From Trichosphaerium sp. ATCC 40318 (lineage: Eukaryota > Discosea > Flabellinia > Trichosidae), in contig JALMLS010000466.1 of NCBI GenBank assembly GCA_038496445.1, forward strand, positions 558,001-622,000: 64,000 bases of DNA, given 5' to 3'. Positions within the stretch are counted from its first letter, which is position 1. Each line of letters begins with the position of its first letter. The translations under genes and the position numbers were made by a program. Below the pieces are notes generated by a model that ran no database searches, had not been told where the DNA came from, and was given only the letters and a program-made list of their open reading frames with translations. Positions 11,397 through 22,661 of the stretch are shown here, one piece after another.

Positions 11397-11783
11397 GGTT
11401 GCTTTATTATTCGAGTACGAAGCCTCTGGTTTGAATACAAGCGACCGACTTTTTAACCATGGTTTTTCAAAAACAAACCACCAAAAAACAATTCACCGCA
11501 AGCGCCGTTTACTGTGATGTTATGTGAGCCACAAGAACGCTAACTTGTCTGGGTTTGTTTGGGTAAAGAACGTTGAAACAAGAGCTTTTAGATTCTCCTT
11601 GGCGAGAGGTAGCGCTGGTGTTTTTTGCTATTTAGCCGTTCATTCGTAAAAATGCACTTTTTTTTTTGCGGATAGTGTATTGTTTGTAGCCGCGAATGAA
11701 GCAAACTACGTTACATATCATGACCATCGGATTAGACTGCCAAAAATCGTGTTTGGGCAGAACTGTTTTTCTGGATTTGGGCT
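11397..11783. promoter_or_regulatory. Divergent promoter region
   Basis: 387 nt between the start codons of the mitochondrial coiled-coil gene (-) and Zn2Cys6 regulator A (+). It must contain both promoters. A T-rich run lies near 11655-11668. No defined motif assigned. Confidence 0.5.
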
Positions 11784-13939
11784 ATGCGGTTGTCATGTAC
11801 TAATTGCAGGGCGTCACATGCTCTTTGTGATCATGAGAGGCCTTGTAGTACGCGTATTGCGTGTATTGTGTTTACGTAACGTGAATTGTAGGCGTTTGTA
11901 AGCGAGCGGGCATTCTATGCCTATATACCGTGGGAACTAGAGGCAGAAAGCCTGGTACGATAAACACATGCGCGGTTGTGTAATTTTAATGCAGGAACGA
12001 CGGAAAAGGCTCTAAGAGATAAGATAGTAATATTACAAAACGCGATAAAGCAACAAAAGGAAGCACAAAGCAATTTAAAGGTTATTCTAAGTACAAGCGG
12101 TACAAATACGTTAAAAACAGTAGTACCAATTGTGCCTAAACTGGTACGCGGACATACCACTCTGCTACATGTGTACTGAATAGTTCGAAGCCTTTTTTTA
12201 TTATGGCGAATACAAAACTCGTTTACACAGCTGATGTCCAAGCGAGTGTCGACGCATTTCGAGGGTTTGTTGGCTCAATGTTCCCACTACCACATACTAA
12301 AGTGAGCGCTCTTGATATGTTTTCCACAAAACGCACGTGTTCAAGAGGTTGCTATAGTAAGCTTACTTTTTCTCTTATAGCTACTCCTCAGCGTTTCAGA
12401 CTTCTATCTATGCTAGCTTTGCAGCAGTTATACGCTAGGAATGAAGATAAATCTAAAGACTTTGCAACTCAGGCAATGATAACTTATCGTGGTTTGGTTG
12501 ATAGGCCTAGTCCTATCACTGCAGGTGTACATTTTACTTTAATGCTATTTTATGGCTTACATTTTGCAACAGCTGGCTTGATGATTATGTCTTCGTATTC
12601 ATTTTCTATTGGTATGTTCGTAGTGGCCTTTAAGCAAATAGAAGCAGCAGATGACATGATGCAGTTTTTAACTGCTGTGAGAAGGCTTAGATACAGTACG
12701 TACTGATTCGTTTGTTTTCTGCAATGAAAAAACTATGAAACAGAAAGTAACTGAACCCTTCAATCACTGATAAGTATTTAACATCAATATGCTGCTCATG
12801 TTGGTTAAATATGATATCATCATATTTGAATACTGTCACGTGATACTCTATAAAAGTCTAAAATAAGCACAAGCCTTTTTGTTCCTTGTCTCATCATCCA
12901 ATACGATTTACAGCTTGAAACTCAATTCTGATTTAGATGAAGAGAACAATTATAGTTTTGGTGATCACGTAAATGTAATGAGGCTATATACAGCACCATT
13001 ACAACATTACGCACTTACAAAAAATTATGAAAATGATCGTGACTGGGCTAGAGAAATGCTACGTACTAAGTGTCAGTACATAAAAGAAGATATGAAAGAT
13101 GGATATGGCGATATTGTAGTACTCTTGAATTCTCTACAAGGGTTAGCAGAAATAGAGGTACACAAAAAAACATTTTTCTCTTCATTACTTTGTTTTTATA
13201 CTGAAAATTTTCCACTTTCTCAGTACGTTTTATCCTCACCATATAAAATATTCCATCTTTCTTTGTGGTCGTAGTAGTAACGCCAAAGATCGCTCCTGAG
13301 CCCAGTCAAATTATTAGTGGTGGGGAGAGCAAGTTTGGCGTATACTACCGCTCTTTGTTCCTGTTTATCTTAATCTGTCAAAGACCTTTAATCGTTTGTG
13401 CTAACAAGTTATTTAAAGATCAGTCACTTCCTACAATCACACAAGATAAAACACAAACGTCTTGGTGAACAATATATCAAAGAAGCCTTGGATATTACTG
13501 AAGGACTTAGTAGCAAGCCAGTAACTCAGTTTTTTTCATATAGTATAGCATCACGTTTATATTGTTTATTAAACTATAAAGAACGTGCTCTTGATCTTGC
13601 TAGAAAGGGTAATACAATAGCACGTGCAGTGCTTATTGGAAAGCCTCTACATCCATTTATTACATTCAGTCTGATAGATCTATGGATTGTGTATTATAAA
13701 TATGGAAAAGCTGGGGAAGTACATGAGTTATTAAAATTAATAGAATCGTTAGCTTTGAGCTATCCGCATATTTCCCCTCATATTCAGGTTAGTTTTTTTC
13801 AAATTACCTTTTTGTTATTACGTTACTTTGAGCTAATCAGTTTCCAAAATAGTATGTGAGCAAGTATGGTCTGCAATTTCCTCCAATGAAACCACCTCAT
13901 TCCTCGAGGACTTGTCACCAAGGCCCAAGAGCAACATAA
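11784..13939 (+). CDS. Zn2Cys6 binuclear-cluster transcription regulator A
   Basis: Exon 1 (11784-11847) encodes MRLSCTNCRASHALCDHERP; exon 2 (11892-11954) completes the cluster with SVCKRAGILCLYTVGTRGRK, giving Cys-x2-Cys-x6-Cys-x5-Cys-x2-Cys-x6-Cys plus the basic linker of Gal4-type DNA-binding domains. A dimerisation-type coiled coil follows (ALRDKIVILQNAIKQQKEAQ, near 12010). The long helical C-terminal region includes RLLSMLALQQLYARNEDKSK, RPSPITAG, MLRTKCQYIKED, GKPLHPFITFSLIDLWIVYY, and the end CHQGPRAT-stop at 13939. The same domain order, motifs and intron placement recur in regulator B (25590-27498), so the two are paralogues. Nuclear transcription factor by family; targets unknown. 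Splice joins between 12690 and 12950 are only approximate. Confidence 0.8.
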
Positions 13940-14574
13940 GATGATCGCGTTAGGTGTATTCCATAAATAAAATCTTTTTGGTGATCACATACAACTTGTT
14001 GGAATAACCATTGGTAAAACTGGAAATTATGAGTTTTATTGTGAGTTAGGTGATACAGGGATACAAGGAATTTCAGTTAAAATACGATTCGAATAAATGA
14101 ACTGCACGACCAGCACATCGTTATTTTTATACCTTCCTTGATGCATGTTTTTCTGTTCAAAGTGTAATTAAGTTCATCAGTCGCAAAGTGTGTATTCAAC
14201 TTAAACTTCGATCTTCGTTAAAGCTACATCGCAGCGATTGTGTTCGTTGCAACGAACAGGTTATCATAACACTCAGGTTAACTTATCTCAAACCAATAGA
14301 TCTTAGAAGGTTATCCAGAGCTGTAGATTTGTAGTATAGGTTAATTTGCGTAAGCAGATGAACAACGAATAATCAGTGTCCAGTAAACAAGACCAAGTAC
14401 CGCTTTACAGCGCTGTAATGCTGTATTTATTGGCAAAATCGTTCCGTTTCAGTCTCATTTTACGTCGGTTCTTCTTTTGATACGACCTGTGTCACATTAC
14501 TTTTTTGTAAGTGTACATACCATAAATGACTTTTTTATTTGGTTTTACTTTTTCAGCTGACGTCACACAACGCC
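13940..14574. other. Intergenic, no gene seen
   Basis: 635 nt between regulator A and the RhoGAP gene. The TTTTCAG acceptor at 14551-14556 just before the chosen ATG hints at a 5' UTR intron starting in this region. Confidence 0.45.
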
Positions 14575-17500
14575 ATGAAGAAAAAGACAGAGCGCGTATT
14601 GGCGAAGCATAAGCGACTCGATCGGTTATTGAAAGGCGGCCAAACACTCCAATTAACATACGTAGATGAGCCTGCTCCTGTCAAAAAAGAGAGCGCAAAG
14701 TTAGACGCCTTCCGACCAGGTTTGAGCTTTTTACGATCTTATTTTGTTAATAATTGACTCTAGGTCTGAAGCATATCCTTAAAACACTGAAGAAACGCGC
14801 TAGTCATATTCAAACTACTATACAGAATGATAGAGAGGTAGCAGCACAATATTTAGGCTTATTGGCGGCTATAACAAACAAGCACGTGTCAGATGAAGTA
14901 ATGACGGTATGAAAAGAACATTAAAAGAATGTGCGTAACTGAAACTGCAGGGACTTCAAAGAGCGTATGACCTGCACGCTAAACTAGGGGAGTTACAATA
15001 TGATCTAGATAAGGTATGTAACGTTTAGACACACGTGATATGTTGGGTTTTTGGAATATTTTTTTTCAGAGTTTATTTTTACATGATTCTTTTAGAGTAT
15101 CTTGTTCATTAGTGGTCTTGAATCTTTGGGTGCGAGATGTTACGCGTAGGCATTTATTAATACTGTTGCCTTTAGATGAAGTTGTCAGAAAAGGAACCGC
15201 TGAGAAGCGCTCTTTTGATCAAAAGTTGCAACATTATGATAACTCATTAGGAAAGGTACATGCTAGATTGTTGGATTAAATAGCTGCTCTAATGCGCTCT
15301 TAGGTTAGAGCAATTAAAACTAAAAAGAGCTCTGCAGCAAAGCTGAAAGAGGCGATGGATGAAAAAACAGAAGCGCACAAAGTATTTAAAGAGGTACTAG
15401 TTATATTTCTTTTTACCTTTTCATGTAAACTCTTACTCACGTGTTAGAGCGAACAAACGACTCTTAATACTCTCACAGAGGTTAACTCAAAGATTGAAGA
15501 TATACTCATCGAACGCATATGCTCCTTACACAAGTCCTACGTATGTAAACAATAGAGGTTCTATTTTTGACTTATGTTTTTGTAGCTTCAATACTTTAAG
15601 GATGGCGTTGAGTTTCTTGAAGATGTAGCACCAGCTATAGAGTTATTACAAAACACTACAGGATCATCAAATGGAAGGAAAGGAGTAAGTGGGCTTTTAT
15701 TTAGTCAATCAAAGTATTTTTCTTAATGGAAGTGTTAGAGTACAAGAGTGTTTGGTGTTCCACTTCTGGGTGAGTTGTGATTATGAAACTTTACAATATT
15801 TAATTGTTTTTTAGACCTCGCAAGGAAGACAGGAGAAGACGTTCCTGGGATTGTCTCAGGTAAATAGTTCATTAATAGTAGGTTAAAAGTGGTAACATAA
15901 AATTATAGAAGCTTGCAAGTGGTTAATGACAACAGATAAGGCTTTACTGCGTGAGGGTATATTCAGGTATGAAAACAAATGATTTTATTTTTTTTTCATT
16001 TTTTTCTTATTTTTTATTTCAGGATATCATTGTCCAAAGACAAAGTACGTTAGATGGAATATAGATGCCAGTAAATACTAATTACAATCAAGCTTGATAT
16101 TTTCAAGTCAAAAGTAGATGCTGGTCGTACAATCAAGTTTACTAATTCGCTGGAAGCTTCTGCAACTCTCAAGGTATAACATAACCCAGAAATCTACCTC
16201 TCACATGCGCGGTTTAGTTCTATCTTCGAGATCTTCCTGCGCCCTTAGTCACACCAACTACGGAAGGATATAACGCAATAGTATCTCTGTATAGTGCGTA
16301 GAAAAGGAGCTATATAAAATTGTAGCTGACTTTTTTCTTAAGAGGATAACTCTGGAGATGATAGAGTACAGAAGATGGCTGCGCATTTAAAATCACTTGA
16401 AAAGCCTATATATGAGTCTTCTAAGATCATACTTAAAGTTTGCTACGAGGTACGTACATTGTTTGTTCCTTCTGTGCTATTTTTGGAAGGTTTTCAAAAA
16501 CTATTGTCACGTGATTTAGTAGCTAATTTCCATTTTTAGACTCAAAAGTATCAAGATGTTAATAAGATGAATACGCAGAATATAGCAACAACAATAGGAC
16601 CTAGCCTTGTTAATTTGAGTGCGTTGGTCTAAGGATTTTTCTTTCTGTACTTTGTTGATGTCTTACAACATCTCAGCTGGCATTCCGTCCTTGCAAAGTA
16701 TAGAAATGGGTAATACAATTGTCAAATTTTTTATTGATTATTATCCACAACTCTTTGACGATAGTTCGGCACAAACTGGTATAAAACTTCTGCTCACTAT
16801 TTATATCTAAACCTTGTCTCTAGAAAAAAAATCCCCTGGTGCAGGTCAGACCGATAAAAAGACGGAAAATGGTGCGACCCTTTATCACCAACTGCTTTCT
16901 TTCACCAACAGTATATTTTTTAGTCCAAACCAAGAAGCCAACGCTTAAGCGACCAAAACCTCCTACTACAACCCCACCAAACCCTACCACATCCATTCGC
17001 CATCCATCTCCTAAAAGAAGGAACGCTGATACACCAGCACCTACAAAGTCCAGGGAGAAAGAGAGAACAACATCTGCGACTGAATCTGGTCCTGATCATC
17101 TTCAACGAAGAAAAATGCGAAGTATTTCTACATCAGGATGGTCTGATACTGATGCCACTTCGGAGAATGGTACACTTTCTGGAGATATGCAATATCACAT
17201 GGCTTTATCATCGACAGATGAGAGTGGTACTGATTTATTAGAACCTCACAAGGGCTTTTTCTCTGGCGGCGATAATTCACCTGCCTTCAAAGTGAGCTCT
17301 TCTGAACCTGAGTCCACTGATAACGGTTCTGCCGATCCGGATGTTGGAAAGATAAATCCTACGCCCCAACAAGGAGAAACCAATGCTGAATCTGATAAAG
17401 AAGAAGATAAACAACCCGATATAGAGGAGTTACTTGATGATATTGGAGAGTATGTCATTGATATAAAACCTCAAACCGAACTATCACTGGTACGCTAAGA

Positions 17501-18946
17501 CATTTTTTACTATTACTTACTACAAAGCTACGCGAATACTAGCGTTGGCATAATTCCGTGAGCTCCTTTAGTTCAAAAACTACTACTAACGTTTTTCTCG
17601 ATTTTTTCTTAATATTTTGTTTAGCTAGAGGATAGCTTTTGTAATAGGGTTTGCTCTGGTCTTCTTGTACTTAAACTAGATGTTGTTATTCATGGGTTAT
17701 ATTTAGATAAATTAAGAGGTACATAGATGTTCTCACGTGAAATCATTGCTTAACTTGTTCATAGCATCTGATGTTTTACAAATATGGGATGGTTTGTCTT
17801 TCTCAGAATTCTCAGCATCAAGTTCAAGGAAGATAATGACTGTACTACAAAAGGTGAAGGAGTTTATCAGTAAAGATGACAAAGTGCGCAATCGTATCTG
17901 AACAATAGGCAAGTGACTAATACTTGTACATAGGAAGATAACGGCAAATGCGAGATTGACAAGTGAGTAGAAACTTTAAGTTGTTTTTTTTCTTCTTTCT
18001 AACTTCTTTTCTTTTTGAACAGACTTTTCCGTTTCTATACAGCTGTTGTTTTTTCAGAGCTTGCAGAGTGTGTTGATGTGGAATGTGTTGATAAGATTGC
18101 TGCCCATACTGCATCAGTTGTTCGTCTTATTACATCTCAATCACTTGATGGTTCTGCGGCTCTTATAGAAGCCTTGAAAGGCTGTGCTCAAATGGTCCGT
18201 TAAAATAACTTTAATAAGCCGTTTCTAAATGATAAAATAGCTTCTACGCAATGGGTTCATGTACGCTTCCTTGGCAGAACAAAGCAAAGTAGACGCATTA
18301 TTTAAAGCAATAACAAATATTTATGATTATGTGGGTGAGCTTAATGCACTAGTTCCACAAGGGTATGAGTTGGTTGTTAAAAAAAACGAGACCTTACACT
18401 GTTTTTTTAGGAGATCAAGCGAACTTATCTTGACTGTCAGGAAGCTTCTTCCTGCTTTGAAGCAATTGAGTGGTATTATACAAGAAACATCAAGTATAAT
18501 ACCTCTTGCTCCAGGATCTAATCTTGGAGATAAGAAACCTCTCTTGGAGTCATTATCATCGCTTAAAAGTATAGCTCAGAGTTTAAATGATCCAACAGTT
18601 TTCAAAGAAGCTACAACCATTGTTAATGAACTAAAAAATATATCATGTGATAACTTTGATACTATTGCGCAAGCGTTTAAAACAATCATCACCACAGTAA
18701 GACAAGTACGTAACTGATTTCAACAAAGCACCTGGCTAAGTTTTATTGTAGAAGGACTATGCTGAGTTTGTTGATTGCTTATCACATACTTCTTCAAACG
18801 TTGTATTTTATCTTTTGACAGGAGCGAGAATACTTGTATGCCAGGAAATACAAGGAGATGATGCTGAATTCATGCTTTTACATGCCTCTTCATTATTGTG
18901 TAGGTATCTAGAGGCAGTAAGGAACCACAGTACCTCACAAGAATAA
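14575..18946 (+). CDS. BAR-domain Rho GTPase-activating protein
   Basis: The N-terminal helices (14575-15690: ERVLAKHKRLDRLLKGG, LKHILKTLKKRASHI, VRAIKTKKSSAAKLKEAMDE, YLQYFKDGVEFLEDVAP) fit a BAR membrane-curvature module. The RhoGAP domain (15740-16620) shows TRVFGVPLL, DVPGIVSEACKWLM, the arginine-finger motif LREGIFRIS (split by an intron), LYLRDLPAPLVTP and TQNIATTIGPSLVN. After it comes a Pro/Ser-rich acidic linker (KRPKPPTTTPPNPTTS near 16960), then a helical C-terminal region (17620-18946) reached by in-phase splices and ending RNHSTSQE-stop. By family it switches off Rho/Rac/Cdc42-type GTPases at curved membranes, regulating actin and endocytosis. More than ten introns. That the C-terminal region belongs to the same gene rests on phase continuity and lack of a start codon. 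Confidence 0.82.
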
Positions 18947-19004
18947 TCCAAATAAAAAACTGTACATCCATAAAAACAAACTTTGTCCTGTAAGAAAGTG
19001 CTTT

Positions 19005-19163
19005 ATGTCAACAGCACCTAGTATACTAGATGCAACGAGACTCTATAAACTACTAAACAGTGTAGCAACCATACACACGTACAGTGACAAAAGTGGTACC
19101 AACGAGACAAGATCACTGAAAACTAAGTTTTTTCAAACACTTTCTAACGTTGTTAATAAATAG
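19005..19163 (+). CDS. Small ORF (52 aa) directly upstream of APC10, possibly a uORF
   Basis: An uninterrupted ORF begins MSTAPSILDATRLYKLLNSV and stops at 19161-19163, two bases before the APC10 ATG and in a different frame. The RhoGAP gene ends only 58 nt upstream, so this ORF probably lies in the APC10 5' leader and could limit APC10 translation or allow re-initiation. No family recognised; chance ORFs of this size are common. Confidence 0.3.
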   Translation: MSTAPSILDATRLYKLLNSVATIHTYSDKSGTNETRSLKTKFFQTLSNVVNK

Positions 19164-19165
19164 TC

Positions 19166-20087
19166 ATGCATCAAGCTATAGATGTACATCAGGAAGTACC
19201 TGCCAGTACTGAATCGAGCGAATACTTTCGTTCTATTACAGACGAGGACACGCCCGTTGATTACAGTACGGATTTTTTTTTCCCGCTTTAACTAATTACA
19301 GCGTAGAAAAGGGAAAAGACAAGCGTGAGCTTGGATCTAAAGCTGTTTGGACGTTATCAAGTGCTAAACCAGGTAAATTGACATATTATTACCTTAATAG
19401 TACTCACGACGCGCAGGATTTGGTGTAGATAAACTAAGAGATGATTCTATAGATACATTTTGGCAGTAAGTTTAAAAAGATTAGTTTTCGCGTATGAATA
19501 CCCAAACTGATTTGTACACGAAGGTCTGACGGCTTACAGCCGCATTTTGTCAATATTCAATTCCCGAAAAGTGTCAAAGTTGATGAAGTGCTCGTTTATT
19601 GCTCTATCGTACAAGATGAGAGTTATACGCCCACAAAATTCTCTGTACGTTCTGGTACTACACACCACGATCTTCAGGTTAGTGAAACAATGCCCAAGAA
19701 GGGAGAATATTCCCTTTTTTGAAAATCATTAATTTTGATTAAAAGGAAGTCAAAGTGTACGAAGTTGAAAAGCCTGAAGGATGGATTGTCATTGAGCTTA
19801 CAGACGCCAAGTACCTCTTATAATATTACTTTACAACCTTATTAATACTTTTAACTAGTGGAGGAGCTTTAGAAACAAACTTGCTCCAAGTAGCGGTTCT
19901 TGCAAACTACAACTTGGGTAGAGATACACATATTCGACAAATAAAAGTTTTTGGACCTCTAGTGTACGCCACGCAGCTCCTCTCTATGTACACTTATAAA
20001 CTAAATGTCATTAGATCATTAAATGAAATGTTTGATGTTCCACACTGGTCTGCTCCTGAGTTTTCTATGTACAACGGATTGCGCTGA
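19166..20087 (+). CDS. APC10: Anaphase-promoting complex subunit 10 (DOC domain)
   Basis: APC10/Doc1 is the substrate-receptor subunit that, with the coactivator, binds destruction boxes on the APC/C ubiquitin ligase. Seven exons (19166-19265, 19307-19372, 19417-19465, 19524-19677, 19746-19810, 19859-19963, 20015-20087) give a 203-aa protein, the usual size. Signature DOC-domain text: LGSKAVWTLSSAKPGFGVD, DDSIDTFWQSDGLQPHFV, VYCSIVQDESYTPTKFSVR and LLQVAVLANYNLGRDTHIRQ followed by KVFGP. The tail has PHW..PEFSMYNGLR-stop, matching the conserved C-terminal end that docks the core complex. The donor at 19964 (GTACGC) rather than 19962 keeps the frame. A 52-aa ORF ends two bases before the start codon. 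Confidence 0.93.
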
Positions 20088-20897
20088 ATTTTTTGCTCTA
20101 AAAATGTCAGGACACTTATCACGCTACACAATCACTTTTTAAGAGGATGCCACCTTGTAAATAAACACCTCTTATAACGCACTTCCAACCCTAAAGAAAT
20201 GAGCTGGTGTTCTAGATCAACGAGTTTTATTCCAACCGCAGAATACTCAAACCAGACAAACACCTTCTTGTCTAGTTAACAATTCAAATCAAGCCTGATC
20301 TTGTCTACATTATAAAACTAGCAAATCAAACACTCACTGTCGGAGTGCGTGGAACATTATACGACACCACTACGCCAAAAGTTTATTAAAACACTCACAT
20401 CTCTGGAGTGCGGTGGAAGCTTATGACGTACGATACATATCACGTAACAAGTATTTCAGTTTCCCATACCATCTCTCCTGTTACTTTCATCTTCTTACTA
20501 ACGCCTTTGGTGATCATTATTTGCTCCTCGGCATAGTAACTGAAGGCACTGAATGGTCATTTCTGACTAAACGCTTAATTCGTAGTAGCTGGCACAGGAT
20601 AAAAACATAGAACCAGATGATATCAACACCTCTAAAGCGTAACAAATCTCAAAAAATTCTGATTTGAGCCATTCTACGAACTGTACAATATCGGACTTTA
20701 CCGACATCGCTAAAGCCCATCACAACAGAATAACAGAAACTTTGGATGTAAAGCATAAATCTCGTAAACCCCATCCAGAAAGTTCTGCTAATTTTGCAAA
20801 TTTATTTTTTTTACCAAAAAAACCAAAATACAATCACAACAAGTTGTGAATCATTCGCATAAGGTTTCAATACAAAGTTATATCTACAATTGCTTGG

Positions 20898-20961
20898 TAT
20901 GGCAACTTCGCAGTTACAACTTGGATCTCCCGGCTTGGATCCCGGTACCTGGCGCATGCAA
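20898..20961 (-). repeat. tRNA-Ala-derived SINE-like repeat, copy 1
   Basis: Read on minus, it has the anticodon-loop, variable-loop and T-arm part of tRNA-Ala(TGC) (TTTGCATGCGCCAGGTACCG, then GGATCC), followed by a tail GATCCAAGTTGTAACTGCG-AAGTTG. The same head-plus-tail occurs in copy 2 (+, 20985) and copy 3 (+, 35904). Diverged and lacking the D arm, so not a functional tRNA. Confidence 0.6.
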
Positions 20962-20984
20962 ATCGCTGCCGACTAATGGGGCGC

Positions 20985-21060
20985 ATCCGTCGCTTTGCAT
21001 GCGCCAGGTACCGGGATCCAAGGCCGGAGGGCCAAATTGAGAAAGTTGCGGATCCAGATT
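20985..21060 (+). repeat. tRNA-Ala-derived SINE-like repeat, copy 2, inverted relative to copy 1
   Basis: Begins with a GGGGCGCATC-like remnant of the acceptor stem just upstream, then GTCGCTTTGCATGCGCCAGG, the T-arm-like TACCGGGATCCAAGGCCGG and a tail GGCCAAATTGAGAAAGTTGC. Arms 20930-20961 and 20993-21026 form a near-perfect inverted repeat with about 31 nt between them. Confidence 0.6.
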
Positions 21061-22661
21061 CCGACCGAAACGCAATATAATGCGGAGGTTATTTATTCGC
21101 TTCTTAACGCCTGAAGCGATCTTTTAAACGCACAAAGAGCAGTATGGAGTGAGTTCCTCAATAGTAGAAGATAATATCACAGAGATTTCACATTGTTGTT
21201 AATTTATTGTTTAATGTGTTCATGTGTTGAGTCTAGAGGATAGGCCTTATTCTCAACGTTCAAGGTTGATGGCTTAGAAGATTTTAACTAGCATGGTATT
21301 GATAAAGTAGTTGTCGTATTGCTTCGCTGGTAGGATTAAATTTTCAGCTACACATAAGTATAAATGTGTTTCCACTTTTCTTCTTATCCTTCGTCGCTGG
21401 GTGGTTTCACATGATTTCAACTCTTGCTTTTCTGTTTGTTTGGAAATTCAATGGGTTAATGGAATGGCAAAGAGAAGGTGTGACGGTTGAGCACAAGAGT
21501 TTTTTTCTTCTCAACAAAACAGTTGCTAAAACAGTCGTTAAGTGTTTCTGTTAGTTTTGTATTGCTTGTGAAAACGACAGTAGTAGGTCCATATTGAACA
21601 ACACGGTATTTGACACACGTAAACACTCTAAACAAGCGAAAACAGTTTTTTCAACGTAATAAAGCTTGGAGAGCTTTCAAACAACGATATTATAGCCTTT
21701 GGCGCGTTAATACAGGTATAATATTATTTTTGCCTTTAACAGCTTTTAATTCACTTTTAACGTCGTAAATAAACGTAATGTCATCAGTTTGTCATTATTT
21801 CAACAAAATGGTACTTGGCGCATTTATTCAAAACACGCCAACCTCACCAAATCTGTTCCTATTTCATTCTTGTTTGTTGCTCCGCGCAGTCAATAACAGT
21901 ACAATAGCTATTGGCCTTACGGAACGTAACGATAGGGCAACACGTGTTGGTGACTGTTTCGTTGTACGTTTTTCGAAAACCAAACACATTTTTCGGCTCT
22001 GATGAGATTTTTCGATTAAATAACAACCAAATTGGGTTGCCTGTTACGTTTTAATTCGTATTGAAATGAGGAATTTAGAGTACTCACAAAAGAGGTTTTA
22101 GAAAGGTTTTTTTTTATCTTTTTTCAACTGTTTCGATAGAATTTCCATTTGCCTTTCGCCACGCGTGGTTCAAGTGTCAAAAAACATGAACTATCTGGTG
22201 GTTTTTAAATAAAAATACTGCGGTAACTCTAGATTGTGTTCAGTTGGGAATGGTAATACCAAAGCCCATTTACCATCAAAACTGTTACCAACGAAAAGCT
22301 TTTTTTTTGTTTTTTTTTTGTGTTCATTGATTGATAAAACAAAAATCTCCGTTAACGTATCTTAGGTTTTTTGGTAGGGTTTTTACCGTAGATTCAGAAT
22401 ACAATAAAAACACGGAGCTTTATGAAAGCTCAAAAAAAGTATATCACGTTCTAGAATTCTACAAAGATTTTACACTTTGTCGTTGATATACAACCATAAA
22501 TGACTGACAGCGATGATGAACCACCTACCCCAAGTACGCACATAACCTCAATAATCTCTTTGAGAAGATTACTACAGTTTTTGGGCACCAAAACTATCCG
22601 TGAAAAAGCTCTTTTTTAACCATAACAAACCATCAACAACTACCTCAACAACTACTCAACA

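Larger units (their letters stand above)
20088..22661. other. Gene-poor stretch of 2.6 kb with tRNA-derived repeats
   Basis: No ORF here looks like a gene; those at 20413-20610, 20664-20849, 21366-21554 and 21778-22002 lack family character. The only clear structure is the inverted pair of tRNA-Ala-like repeats around 20.9-21.06 kb. T-rich runs occur near 22105 and 22310. The final part holds the promoter of the Crinkler-like gene. Confidence 0.5.

Noticed and set aside
20930-21026. Inverted repeat as a transcription terminator or hairpin RNA gene
   Set aside because: Explained by two oppositely oriented tRNA-derived repeat copies; the homologous third copy lies alone elsewhere.
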